Positions 17,150 through 25,263 of a DNA stretch of 64,000 nt are shown here, piece after piece; within the stretch, counting starts at the first letter, position 1; each line of letters opens with the position of its first letter. This DNA is from VAZQ01 sp963725185 (GTDB taxonomy: Bacteria > Pseudomonadota > Alphaproteobacteria > Rhizobiales > Xanthobacteraceae), in the NCBI GenBank assembly GCA_963725185.1, contig CAVRXO010000006.1, positions 2,542,001 through 2,606,000 on the forward strand, read 5' to 3'. The notes under the pieces were generated by a model. It worked only from the letters and a program-made list of their open reading frames with translations, had not been told where the DNA came from and made no database searches. Made by a program: the position numbers and the translations under genes.

Positions 17150-17560
17150 ATGTCGAGCATTGTCGGCAACATATTGAGGGGCAGCAAGCGAGTGGGCGGC
17201 AAGCGGACGTTCGTCGTCGGCGCCGCCTTGGCCGTGGTTTCCACTTGCGCGCTGGCGGACGGCGATTTTCCGATTGAAGGCATCTTCACGCAGAACGAGC
17301 TCTGTCGCGGCGATGGCAGCCAGCAGGTATTCCTGCGCGTCAAGGTGACGGCGCAAGACGTGTCCTATTCGGGCGGCGTATGCTCGATCGATAGCAAGCA
17401 GCAGGACGGCGACCATCTCGCAATGCGGGTCACTTGCAAATTCAGCTCCGGCGCCGTTTTGGCGAGTGCCGTCACCTTCACCAAGAAGGACAACAACACC
17501 TTCGACATGGCGCAGAACGAAGGCACCTACAAGGCCGTTCTCCATCGCTGTCCCGGTTAG
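17150..17560 (+). CDS. Secreted protein of unknown function
   Basis: 136 aa. A basic N-terminus (MSSIVGNILRGSKRVGGKR) and hydrophobic core (TFVVGAALAVVSTCALA) form a signal peptide, with cleavage near ALAD. The mature part is ~98 residues with four cysteines and a beta-rich pattern (LRVKVTAQDVSYSGGVC, MRVTCKFSSGAVLA), suggesting a small disulfide-bonded periplasmic fold. No named family is recognised. It is convergent with the molybdenum hydroxylase gene, with a repeat hairpin between the 3' ends. Confidence 0.65.
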   Translation: MSSIVGNILRGSKRVGGKRTFVVGAALAVVSTCALADGDFPIEGIFTQNELCRGDGSQQVFLRVKVTAQDVSYSGGVCSIDSKQQDGDHLAMRVTCKFSSGAVLASAVTFTKKDNNTFDMAQNEGTYKAVLHRCPG

Positions 17561-17576
17561 CGGTTTCGGCACCGCA

Positions 17577-17599
17577 GGGCGCGATCGCTTTATTGCGCC
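17577..17599. repeat. 23-bp inverted intergenic repeat (copy 2)
   Basis: Reverse complement of 7459-7481 with one mismatch. It lies between two convergent genes, a position where it could terminate transcription in both directions. Confidence 0.6.
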
Positions 17600-17657
17600 A
17601 TCGACATTTCCAATCGAGCAATCCATCGGTTGCGCGGGCGGCGCAACAAAGCGATTG

Positions 17658-19841
17658 TTATTGCGGGCGCAGATCGTGATTTTTGAGCGGCAGCGAACGG
17701 ATGCGCCGGCCGGTTGCCGCGAAGACGGCATTGCAGAGGGCCGGCGCGAGCGGGGCGACCGGCGGCTCGCCGACACCGCCCCAAATCTCGCCGCTTGAAT
17801 TTGTCTCGCCGCCTGATTCCGCGGTCGGGACCAGGACCGTCTCCACCCGCGGCATGTCGCTCATCCGCAACATTTCGTAATCGTGGAAGTTGCTCTGCTG
17901 CACGCGGCCATCCGCGATGGTGATCTCGTCGTAGAGCGCCGCCGTCAGTGCGAACACGATCGCGCCTTGGGTCTGCAGCTCGACCGTCAGCGGATTGACC
18001 ACGTGGCCGCAATCGATCGCCGAGACCACGCGATGGACGCACACGGCGCCGGTGTCGCTGACCGAAGCCTCCACCACTTGCGCGCAGACGCTGCCGCAGG
18101 CCTCGTTGAGGGCAATGCCGCGGAAGACGCCCGGCGGCGCCGCCGTCTGCCAGCCCGCCCGCATGGCGGCGGCGTCGAGCACGGCGAGATGCCTCGGCTT
18201 GCCGGCGAGGAGCACGCGGCGGAGCCGGTAGGGATCCCGGCCTCCCGCATGCGCCATCTCGTCGATGAAGCTCTCCTTGAAGAAGGCGTTCTGGGAATAG
18301 TAGATGCTGCGCCAGATGCCGACCGGCACATGAGTGCTGCGCACCGCATAGTCGACCAGATAGTTCGGGATGCCGTAGGGCATGTCTTCGAGGAAGTTCT
18401 GCAGGAAGTTCCGGTCGACAACGCTGTTCATCTCGGGAATGACCGAGGCGAGGATCGAGAGCCCGGCGACCCGGACGTGCCAGGCGGTCGGCATTCCGGC
18501 CGCATCGAGGCCGGCGGCCAGCCGCGCGAGCGCCATCGGCCGATAGAAGGCCCGGCCGATATCCTCCTCCCGGCTCCAGATGAGCTTCACCGGGACGCCG
18601 ACCTCCTTTGCGATCAGCACCGCTTGCCGCACGAAATCCTGGATCGCCCCGCGCCGGCCGAAGCCGCCGCCTGGCATCGTGCGGTGGACCACCACGTTGC
18701 TGCGCGGCAGGCCGGCGGCATCGGCCGCGGTCGCCAGCGCCGTCTCGCCGTCCTGGGTCGGCGCCCAGATCTCGACCCGGTTGGCCCCGACATGGGCGGT
18801 GCAGTTCTGCGGCTCCATGGTGGCATGGGCGAGGAACGGAACCCGGTATTCGGCCTCGATGCGCCGCGCCGAGGCCTCCAGCGCCGCGCTGACGTCGCCG
18901 TTGCGGCGGCCGACGCCGTCGGGTCGCGCCAGTCCCTCGCGCAACGCTCCTTCAATGGTGTCGTTCGAAACCTGCCCGTTGCCGCCGAAGTCCCAGGTCA
19001 CCGGCAGCGCTTCGATCGCCTGTTGCGCCTGCCACCAGCTCTCCGCCACGACCGCGACCGCGTCCGCGAGCCTGACGATGCGCCGCACGCCCTTGCGGCC
19101 CACGAGCTTGCTTTCATCGACCGAGCGCAAGCTGCCTTTGAACACCGGGCACTGCCGGATCGCCGCGTAGAGCATATCGGGCAGACGCACGTCGATCCCA
19201 TAGATCGGCCGCGCCGTGATCTTGTCCAGGACATCGAAGCGTTTGCGCGGCGTGCCGATGAGCTTCCAGTCCTTGGGTTCCTTCAGCCTGACATGCGCGG
19301 GCGGCGCGACGGCGGCGGCCGCCTCGGCAACCTCGCCGAACCGGAGGCTGCGTCCGCTCGGGAGATGGGTGATGGTGCTGTTTTCGGCCCGGCATTCGCC
19401 CGCCGGCACCTCCCAGCGTGCTGCCGCGGCGGCGATCAGCATTTCCCGGGCGGCGGCGCCGGCTTGGCGCAGGATCCGCTGCGATGCGCTCACCGAGCGG
19501 CTCGCATTGGTCGACATGTCGCCCCAGACGCGGTGGCGGCTGAGGTTCTCGGCCGGCGAGACATATTGCGGATTGACCTTGCCCCAGTCGCATTCGAGCT
19601 CCTCGGCGACCAGCATGGGGAGCGCCGTGAAGATGCCTTGGCCCATCTCCGAGCGGCTGACGCGAATGACCACCGTATCGTCGGCTGCGATGACGATCCA
19701 GGCATTGACCTCGGGCGCCTCGTCGCCCGCTCGCGCCGGCTCGCAGCCGCCCGGCAGCTCGAAGCCGAGCACCAAGCTGCCGCCGCTCGCGGCCACGCTG
19801 ATCAGAAAGGAACGCCGGCTCAACCGGTCTGCCGAGGTCAT
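17658..19841 (-). CDS. Molybdopterin-dependent hydroxylase large subunit (isoquinoline 1-oxidoreductase beta type)
   Basis: 727 aa from the ATG at 19841 (GGAG 9 bases upstream). A twin-arginine-type leader (LSRRSFLISVAASGGSLVLG) indicates export across the inner membrane. Two aldehyde-oxidase/xanthine-dehydrogenase molybdopterin-binding regions follow, with SEMGQGIFTALPMLVAEEL early and TMEPQNCTAHV, PGGGFGRRG and a C-terminal GEPPVAPLAPALCNAVFA block late. The family oxidises N-heterocycles or aldehydes with a Mo cofactor and needs a 2Fe-2S small subunit. No such gene, nor a cytochrome partner, is adjacent, so it is an orphan in this window. Confidence 0.85.
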   Translation of the reverse strand: MTSADRLSRRSFLISVAASGGSLVLGFELPGGCEPARAGDEAPEVNAWIVIAADDTVVIRVSRSEMGQGIFTALPMLVAEELECDWGKVNPQYVSPAENLSRHRVWGDMSTNASRSVSASQRILRQAGAAAREMLIAAAAARWEVPAGECRAENSTITHLPSGRSLRFGEVAEAAAAVAPPAHVRLKEPKDWKLIGTPRKRFDVLDKITARPIYGIDVRLPDMLYAAIRQCPVFKGSLRSVDESKLVGRKGVRRIVRLADAVAVVAESWWQAQQAIEALPVTWDFGGNGQVSNDTIEGALREGLARPDGVGRRNGDVSAALEASARRIEAEYRVPFLAHATMEPQNCTAHVGANRVEIWAPTQDGETALATAADAAGLPRSNVVVHRTMPGGGFGRRGAIQDFVRQAVLIAKEVGVPVKLIWSREEDIGRAFYRPMALARLAAGLDAAGMPTAWHVRVAGLSILASVIPEMNSVVDRNFLQNFLEDMPYGIPNYLVDYAVRSTHVPVGIWRSIYYSQNAFFKESFIDEMAHAGGRDPYRLRRVLLAGKPRHLAVLDAAAMRAGWQTAAPPGVFRGIALNEACGSVCAQVVEASVSDTGAVCVHRVVSAIDCGHVVNPLTVELQTQGAIVFALTAALYDEITIADGRVQQSNFHDYEMLRMSDMPRVETVLVPTAESGGETNSSGEIWGGVGEPPVAPLAPALCNAVFAATGRRIRSLPLKNHDLRPQ

Positions 19842-19993
19842 GCTTCGGAGCTCCGGGCTGGATTTTGCGGCAGCGCGCCGGCCCGCACAAGCGTTCCGCG
19901 CGGATTCCATTCGCTATCCGGGGCCTACGCTGGTGCATCCCCGAAGTGGGTAATACTATCGGCATCCGACGGTGCGTCCGAATGCACCTGAAA

Positions 19994-20027
19994 TGCAAAA
20001 ACCCCGCCGATGAGCGGGGTTTTTGCA
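19994..20027 (-). terminator. Strong bidirectional rho-independent terminator after ctrA
   Basis: Perfect 14-bp stem: tgcaaaaaccccgc (19994-20007) and gcggggtttttgca (20014-20027) with a 6-base loop. The A and T runs in the stem give a U-tract in either direction. It lies 43 bases past the ctrA stop. Confidence 0.9.
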
Positions 20028-20069
20028 CGTGTCGGGTTGCAAGAGAAGAGCCTGCCGACAGCTCGCCCG

Positions 20070-20771
20070 TCAAGCGGAGATCTTGGCTTCGTCGTCGCTC
20101 GGCTCGCGCAGCACATAGCCGCGGCCCCACACGGTCTCGATATAGTTCTTGCCGCTCGAGGCATTGGCGAGCTTCTTGCGCAGCTTGCAGATGAAAACGT
20201 CGATGATCTTGAGCTCGGGTTCGTCCATGCCGCCGTAAAGGTGATTGAGGAACATTTCCTTGGTCAGCGTGGTGCCTTTGCGCAGGCTCAGGAGCTCCAG
20301 CATCTGGTACTCCTTGCCGGTCAGGTGCACGCGCGCGCCAGTGACCTCGACGGTCTTGGTGTCCAGGTTGACGATGAGATCGCCGGTCTGGATGACCGAT
20401 TGGGCATGGCCCTTGGATCGGCGCACGATGGCGTGAATGCGCGCCACCAATTCGTCCTTATGGAACGGCTTGGTCATGTAGTCGTCGGCTCCGAAGCCGA
20501 GACCTTTGCACTTGTCCTCGATGCCGGCGAGGCCGGACAGGATCAAGATCGGCGTCTTCACCTTGGAGACGCGCAAAGAGCGGAGAACCTCGAACCCCGA
20601 CATGTCGGGAAGATTTAGATCCAGCAGGATGATGTCGTAATCGTACAGCTTGCCGAGGTCGACACCCTCCTCGCCCAAATCCGTCGTGTAGACATTGAAG
20701 CTCTCGGATTTAAGCATCAGCTCGATAGATTGAGCGGTGGCGCTGTCATCCTCGATCAGCAATACGCGCAT
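20070..20771 (-). CDS. ctrA: Cell-cycle response regulator CtrA
   Basis: 233 aa, OmpR-type regulator. Receiver domain residues 1-~118 with phospho-acceptor Asp51 (DIILLDLNLPDM) and Lys in MTKPFH; winged-helix DNA-binding domain ~125-225 with the near-invariant CtrA helix region around MLELLSLRKGTTLTKEMF and ETVWGRGYVL. It is the master cell-cycle and motility regulator of alphaproteobacteria, fed by CckA-ChpT. The start at 20771 is the conserved MRVLLIEDD. The upstream region, shared with fliI, has four GANTC methylation sites, which matches CcrM-controlled ctrA transcription in relatives. Confidence 0.97.
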   Translation of the reverse strand: MRVLLIEDDSATAQSIELMLKSESFNVYTTDLGEEGVDLGKLYDYDIILLDLNLPDMSGFEVLRSLRVSKVKTPILILSGLAGIEDKCKGLGFGADDYMTKPFHKDELVARIHAIVRRSKGHAQSVIQTGDLIVNLDTKTVEVTGARVHLTGKEYQMLELLSLRKGTTLTKEMFLNHLYGGMDEPELKIIDVFICKLRKKLANASSGKNYIETVWGRGYVLREPSDDEAKISA

Positions 20772-20888
20772 GCCAGTCCCCTTCCTCGCCGCTACCGGCT
20801 TAAGGTCGGCACGCCGCAGCGGCGGCCCATGCAAACGCTTTGGAACAAACAGACTTGAAACACTATTCGCGCATGGTTAACAAAACCT

Positions 20889-21114
20889 GATTCCAGTGCG
20901 CCGCAATTCCCTGGGCAAGAGCCCGCGAATCGCCGTAAGATATTGCACAGGGTTGGTTTTTTAGCCAAGCGATAGTTCATGTTCCACATTAGGAACCGAC
21001 AACAGCCGATTCATAAGCCTCGCCCCGCCGTTCTGGCCTGGCGAGTCTGCCCGACATGTCCCTCAGACGGTGACGCAATGATTAACGACCCGGGTAAACA
21101 CGAAGTTAAGAATC
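20889..21114. promoter_or_regulatory. Cluster of four GANTC (CcrM) sites between ctrA and fliI
   Basis: GATTC at 20889-20893, GAATC at 20927-20931, GATTC at 21008-21012 and GAATC at 21110-21114 fall within 226 bases of the divergent ctrA-fliI intergenic region. GANTC is the recognition site of the cell-cycle methylase CcrM, and such sites control ctrA in Caulobacter. The region is also AT-rich with GTTAAC-like segments. Confidence 0.6.
21095..21109 (+). promoter_or_regulatory. Candidate CtrA-binding box upstream of fliI
   Basis: TAAA (21095-21098), seven bases, TTAA (21106-21109) matches the CtrA consensus TTAA-N7-TTAA at seven of eight positions. It is 40 bases upstream of the fliI start and overlaps a GANTC site by one base. 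CtrA directly controls flagellar genes in relatives. Binding is inferred. Confidence 0.5.
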
Positions 21115-21148
21115 AGCCCCTAACCGGGTACCGAGCCGGGGGAATTGC

Positions 21149-22474
21149 ATGAAAGCGCTGGCCGAGCAGATCGAGGAGCTCGACAGCGCCGAGGTCTATG
21201 GCCGGGTGGTCGGCGTGCGCGGCCTGATGGTGGAGGTGGCAGGGCCCATCCATGCCATGCCGGTCGGCGCCCGCGTGCTGGTCGAGACCGGGCGCGACCG
21301 CGCGATACCGTGCGAGGTGGTGGGGTTTTCCAACGCCAATGCGCTGCTGATGCCGTTTGCGGCGCTGGAAGGTGTTCGCCGTGGCTGCCGTGCGATCGTC
21401 ACCGGCGTGGCCGCGGCGGTTCGGCCCTGCCCGGCCTGGCTCGGGCGGGTGGTGGATGGCATGGGCGAGCCGATCGACGGCAAGGGTCCGTTACGGCTGG
21501 GGGCTTCGCCCTATCCGTTCCGCAATTCGCCGCCGCCGGCGCATTCGCGCCAACGCGTCGGTGGCCCGCTCGACCTCGGAGTACGGGCCCTGAACACGTT
21601 CGTGACGTGCTGCCGGGGCCAGCGCATGGGCATCTTTTCGGGCTCCGGCGTCGGCAAATCGATCCTCTTGTCCATGCTGGCCCGCAATGTGGCCGCCAAT
21701 GTCTCGGTCATCGGCTTGGTCGGCGAACGTGGGCGGGAGGTGCAGGAATTCCTCCAGGACGATCTCGGGCCCGACGGCCTCAGCCGGTCGGTGGTGGTCG
21801 TTTCCACCTCCGACCAGCCGGCGCTGATGCGCCGCCAGGCTGGATACTTGACGCTCGCCATCGCGGAATGTTTCCGCGACGAAGGCCAGGACGTGCTGGT
21901 GCTGATGGATTCGGTGACCCGGTTTGCCATGGCGCAGCGCGAGATCGGGCTCTCGGCCGGCGAGCCGCCCACCGCCAAGGGCTATACCCCGACCGTCTTC
22001 ACCGAGCTCCCGCGCTTGCTGGAACGCGCCGGTCCGGGCGCCGAGCGCGGCACGATCACCGGCATTTTCACCGTCCTGGTGGACGGCGATGACCACAATG
22101 AACCGGTCGCGGACGCGGTCCGCGGCATCCTTGACGGCCATATCGTCATGGAGCGCTCGATCGCGGAGCGGGGCCGTTATCCGGCCATCAACATCCTCAA
22201 ATCGGTGTCGCGCACCATGCCGCGGGCGGCCGATCCGGCCTATTTGCCGCTCGTCAACCGGGCCCGCCAGGTCATGGCGACCTACGCGGACATGGAGGAG
22301 CTGATCAGGCTCGGCGCCTACCGGAGCGGTTCGAGCCCCGAGGTCGACGAGGCCATCCGCCTGCACCAGCCGTTGGAGGACTTCCTGGGCCAGAGGAAGG
22401 AAGACGCCACTGCCCTGGGGCAGGGCTATCAACGCCTTGAGCAAATCCTGCGCGATATGGAAACCGAAAACTAA
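21149..22474 (+). CDS. fliI: Flagellar export ATPase FliI
   Basis: 441 aa. F1-beta-like ATPase with Walker A GSGVGKS (in MGIFSGSGVGKSILLSML), Walker B VLVLMDSVTRF and the FliI/YscN hallmark GERGREVQEF. It powers and energises export through the flagellar type III apparatus in the cytoplasm under FlhA/FlhB. It has GGGG-type ribosome-binding sequence before the ATG and is followed by fliJ. The upstream CtrA-like box suggests cell-cycle-timed expression. Confidence 0.97.
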   Translation: MKALAEQIEELDSAEVYGRVVGVRGLMVEVAGPIHAMPVGARVLVETGRDRAIPCEVVGFSNANALLMPFAALEGVRRGCRAIVTGVAAAVRPCPAWLGRVVDGMGEPIDGKGPLRLGASPYPFRNSPPPAHSRQRVGGPLDLGVRALNTFVTCCRGQRMGIFSGSGVGKSILLSMLARNVAANVSVIGLVGERGREVQEFLQDDLGPDGLSRSVVVVSTSDQPALMRRQAGYLTLAIAECFRDEGQDVLVLMDSVTRFAMAQREIGLSAGEPPTAKGYTPTVFTELPRLLERAGPGAERGTITGIFTVLVDGDDHNEPVADAVRGILDGHIVMERSIAERGRYPAINILKSVSRTMPRAADPAYLPLVNRARQVMATYADMEELIRLGAYRSGSSPEVDEAIRLHQPLEDFLGQRKEDATALGQGYQRLEQILRDMETEN

Positions 22475-22603
22475 CGTTGTGGCGCCACAGTGCCGGTTGG
22501 CCGGGACTGTGGCGACTTGTTCCACCGCCCGTATCCGCGCCACCGGTTGCGGTTTCGGGATTCCCGGATCGCAAGATTCCGGGCTTCGGGGGAGTAAGAG
22601 TCG

Positions 22604-23017
22604 ATGAAGTCACGCGAAACGCTCATTCGCCTCAAGAAGTTTCAGGTCGACGAGAAGCGTCGGAAAGTGGCGCAGATCGAGGGCATGATCGCCGAGTTCG
22701 AGCGCATGGCCGGCGACCTTGAACGCGAGATCAAGTCCGAGCAGGACCGCGCCGGAATTCACGATCCGGGGCATTTCGCCTATCCGACCTACGCCAAGGC
22801 GGCGATGCAGCGGCGCGAGAACCTGCAGCGCTCGGCGGATGATCTCAGGGTTCAGCTGGAGAGTGCCACCAGCGCCCTGGCCGAGGCGTTCGAGGAGATG
22901 AAAAAGATCGAATTGCTCGACGAACGCGACCAGATGCGCGAGCGCGAGGAGGAGAATGCGCGCGCGCAGGCCGAGCTCGACGCCATCGGCCTGATGCGCA
23001 CCGGCGCCCGCGCCTAG
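22604..23017 (+). CDS. fliJ: Flagellar export protein FliJ
   Basis: 137 aa, almost entirely two antiparallel coiled-coil helices (IRLKKFQVDEKRRKVAQIE and LDERDQMREREEENARAQAE), the size and pattern of FliJ. FliJ is the central stalk of the FliI hexamer and contacts FlhA. It lies ~130 bases downstream of fliI on the same strand. Confidence 0.9.
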   Translation: MKSRETLIRLKKFQVDEKRRKVAQIEGMIAEFERMAGDLEREIKSEQDRAGIHDPGHFAYPTYAKAAMQRRENLQRSADDLRVQLESATSALAEAFEEMKKIELLDERDQMREREEENARAQAELDAIGLMRTGARA

Positions 23018-23306
23018 CTGGTGGGCGGGCGGCGACCCTCGAACCCACGCACGCAGGCTTTCTCCTGACTGTGCTCTAAGGGCGCCCCGGCGCGTGCGCG
23101 GCAAGTCCCGGGCCCCCGGGTTGCGCGGCCCTCACGTCCGCCGCCCGAGCGCCCGGTACCGACCCGGAGCCGGACGACCTCCGCAAAATATCACCCGCTC
23201 GAGCCCGGCTTGTGCAATTCATTGCATTGCCGTCTCGACGAGCGGCCGGTTCGGCGGCGATAATCGGAACCCTGCACGGCAATGCCGCCGGAGGGTAGCG
23301 GAGCAG

Positions 23307-23846
23307 ATGTTGACGCCCGTTGAAATCACTTGGCTTCTTGCTGCCATCGCGCGCGGCGATGCGACGGCCTTCGAACGCCTCTATGCCACCACCCGCGCCA
23401 AGATCTATGGGGTCGTGCTGCGCATCTTGCGGCGGCATGATCTGGCGGCCGATGTCATGGAGGAGACCTATCTGCAGGTCTGGCACAGCGTAGGCGAGTT
23501 CGATCCGGCCCTCTCCAACCCGGTCGCCTGGATGGTCGCGATTGCCCGCCGCAAGGCCATCGATCTCGCCCGCAAGCCCGGCACCGGCGCCGACGACGGC
23601 GAGCCCATGCTGGCGGAGGCGGAAAGCCCGGGCGTGCTGCCGCGCCGCGAAATGCCGGACGAGCTCAAGCGTCTGCTCACCTGTATTGGCCGGCTCGAGC
23701 CCGACCGCCAGCGCATGCTGTTGCTCGCCTATTACGGGGCGTTCAGCCGCGACCAGCTGGCCACCAAGCTCAATATGCCGGCCAATTTGCTCAAGGCCTC
23801 ACTCCGGCGCAGCCTGTTCGAGCTCCAGCAATGTCTAACTTCCTGA
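23307..23846 (+). CDS. ECF sigma factor (RpoE-like)
   Basis: 179 aa. Region 2 (residues ~10-80: FERLYATTRAKIYGVVLRI, then DLAADVMEETYLQVW and NPVAWMVAIARRKAIDLAR) and region 4 (~120-178: RLEPDRQRMLLLAYYGAFS and the HTH NMPANLLKASLRRSLFEL) are present, with no extra domains. It recruits RNA polymerase to its own regulon. The last 16 bases overlap the anti-sigma gene, a typical co-translated pair. The stimulus is unknown. Confidence 0.9.
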   Translation: MLTPVEITWLLAAIARGDATAFERLYATTRAKIYGVVLRILRRHDLAADVMEETYLQVWHSVGEFDPALSNPVAWMVAIARRKAIDLARKPGTGADDGEPMLAEAESPGVLPRREMPDELKRLLTCIGRLEPDRQRMLLLAYYGAFSRDQLATKLNMPANLLKASLRRSLFELQQCLTS

Positions 23847-24736
23847 TCGATGAGGACACGGATCTGGTCGCGGCCGAGTTCGTGCTCGGCACGCTGGATT
23901 CCGAGGAGCGGGCGAACGCTCAGTCCCTGCTGCGCATGGATCATGGCTTCATCGCCATGGTCCGCATCTGGGAGCGGCGGTTCGGCGAGCTCCATCTCAT
24001 GGTCGAGCCGGTCGAGCCCGGGGCCAAGATCTGGGAGCGGATCAAAGCCAAGATCCCGGTCGTCGCTGCAAGCGAGCCGGCCGCCGACGGCACGGCCCCG
24101 ACAGAGGTGAGCCCAGGCGCGCCGCTCCCGGAGACAGCCGGCGTATCGGCGGACGTCCCCGCGGCGGCGGACATGGCAACCAGTGGGGAGGCGCCAAAGC
24201 CCCAGGATGTTCTGGCAAGCGGGGCAGCGCCCAAGCCCCAGGATGTTCCGGCAAGCGAGGCAGCGCCCAAGCCCGACGAGGATCCTGCAAGGGAGACGGC
24301 GGCGACAGGAGAAACCGGCCAGCTGCCCGTGACCCCGCCGGATGCAGTGGTACCGCCCCCCGAAGGGACCCCGGCTGCCGCAGAACCCCAACCCGAGACG
24401 CCCGCCAAGGCCGAGCTTCCAGCTCCGCCACCGCTTCCGCCCCCACCGCTCAAAGTTCCAGACAAGCTTCCCGAGCAGGATCGGCGTCCCGGTCGAGTTC
24501 CGGACGTTTCGGGTGCCGTGATTCGCAGCCGCGGCCGTTGGCGCGCGTTCGCGGTTTGCATGACCCTCTTGGTCGTGGCGCTGGCGGCGCTGCTGGCGGC
24601 CTGGAGATTCGCGCCCGCGCGTCTGCCGGCCCGGCTGCGACCCGCGGAGCTCCTGAAATCCATTGGGATTCAAACGGTCTCGACGTCGGCGCCCGTGGCC
24701 AAGCCGGTCCCGCCCGAACCCCAGTTCGACGAATAA
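23831..24736 (+). CDS. Membrane-anchored anti-sigma factor (RskA-like)
   Basis: 301 aa. The N-terminal ~60 residues (LVAAEFVLGTLDSEERANAQ, then IWERRFGELHLMVEPV) are the cytoplasmic anti-sigma domain of the RskA/ChrR-like class. A ~130-residue Pro/Ala/Glu-rich linker contains three 12-residue repeats (24179-24286). A single TM helix follows (VCMTLLVVALAALLAAW). Only ~35 residues remain after it, shorter than the usual periplasmic RskA domain, so the sensory part is nearly missing. It would hold the ECF sigma at the membrane. Confidence 0.8.
   Translation: MSNFLIDEDTDLVAAEFVLGTLDSEERANAQSLLRMDHGFIAMVRIWERRFGELHLMVEPVEPGAKIWERIKAKIPVVAASEPAADGTAPTEVSPGAPLPETAGVSADVPAAADMATSGEAPKPQDVLASGAAPKPQDVPASEAAPKPDEDPARETAATGETGQLPVTPPDAVVPPPEGTPAAAEPQPETPAKAELPAPPPLPPPPLKVPDKLPEQDRRPGRVPDVSGAVIRSRGRWRAFAVCMTLLVVALAALLAAWRFAPARLPARLRPAELLKSIGIQTVSTSAPVAKPVPPEPQFDE
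24179..24286 (+). repeat. Three in-frame 36-bp tandem repeats in the anti-sigma linker
   Basis: The units encode TSGEAPKPQDVL, ASGAAPKPQDVP and ASEAAPKPDEDP. The first two are nearly identical at DNA level. Repeat-number variation would alter linker length without shifting frame. Confidence 0.75.
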
Positions 24737-24754
24737 CAAAGGCTCAAAAAAGTT

Positions 24755-24774
24755 GCGCGCCCAACCGGGCGCGC
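24755..24774 (-). terminator. Rho-independent terminator for the minus-strand small protein
   Basis: Perfect 8-bp stem GCGCGCCC/GGGCGCGC with loop AACC. On the minus strand it is followed by TTTTTT (complement of 24746-24751), 30 bases past the stop of the gene at 24804. It also follows the plus-strand anti-sigma gene. Confidence 0.8.
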
Positions 24775-24803
24775 GTCCAACTCGGCACTGGTGAAGACGT
24801 GCT

Positions 24804-25004
24804 TCAGCAAATCGAGGTTCCATCGGTGGTCGAGGCCGTTACCGGCTTGCCGACCGTGATGACGCCGGCCTCCATGCGCCCATTGGGTGCGCTGACGCGG
24901 GCCGCGATGCCGATGCCGGCGACGACCGTCGCGCAAATAAGCGAGACGACCACGATCTTCAGGTGGGTCCCACGGTCCGCGGTAAACATCGAGGAGTTGT
25001 TCAT
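24804..25004 (-). CDS. Small single-pass membrane protein
   Basis: 66 aa from the ATG at 25004, chosen for GGGAGG six bases upstream. Residues ~15-35 form a TM helix (LKIVVVSLICATVVAGIGIAA) after a short polar N-terminus (FTADRGTHLK). The C-terminal ~30 residues are exported or cytoplasmic. Similar small proteins with RADRGTHLKIVVV-like starts occur in Rhizobiales, with unknown function. A dedicated terminator follows. Confidence 0.7.
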   Translation of the reverse strand: MNNSSMFTADRGTHLKIVVVSLICATVVAGIGIAARVSAPNGRMEAGVITVGKPVTASTTDGTSIC

Positions 25005-25263
25005 GGCATCCTCCCAGGCCTCGGACATTTGTCGTCTCGACCGAGAAAAAGGTTCATGGACGGTTACGAAACGCACACCCAAAAAGACGCCACCTCGTGC
25101 CCTTGCAGGCACGACCCCACCCTCCCCGTTGCCCTTGATGGAGGTATAAGTGGTGAGGCCGCCGCCGGTTCCCAGGCGTTTCACGAAATATTGAAATTTC
25201 AGAGCAATTCAGACTCTTGGCCGCGCTTTTCGGGGCAGACCCGGCGTTTTCGGCTCGCCGGCG

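Noticed and set aside
23018..23095. tRNA-like sequence on the minus strand after fliJ (GGGTTCGAGGG and an encoded CCACCA)
   Set aside because: The putative acceptor and T stems do not pair, and no anticodon arm of correct size forms. At best a degenerate relic.
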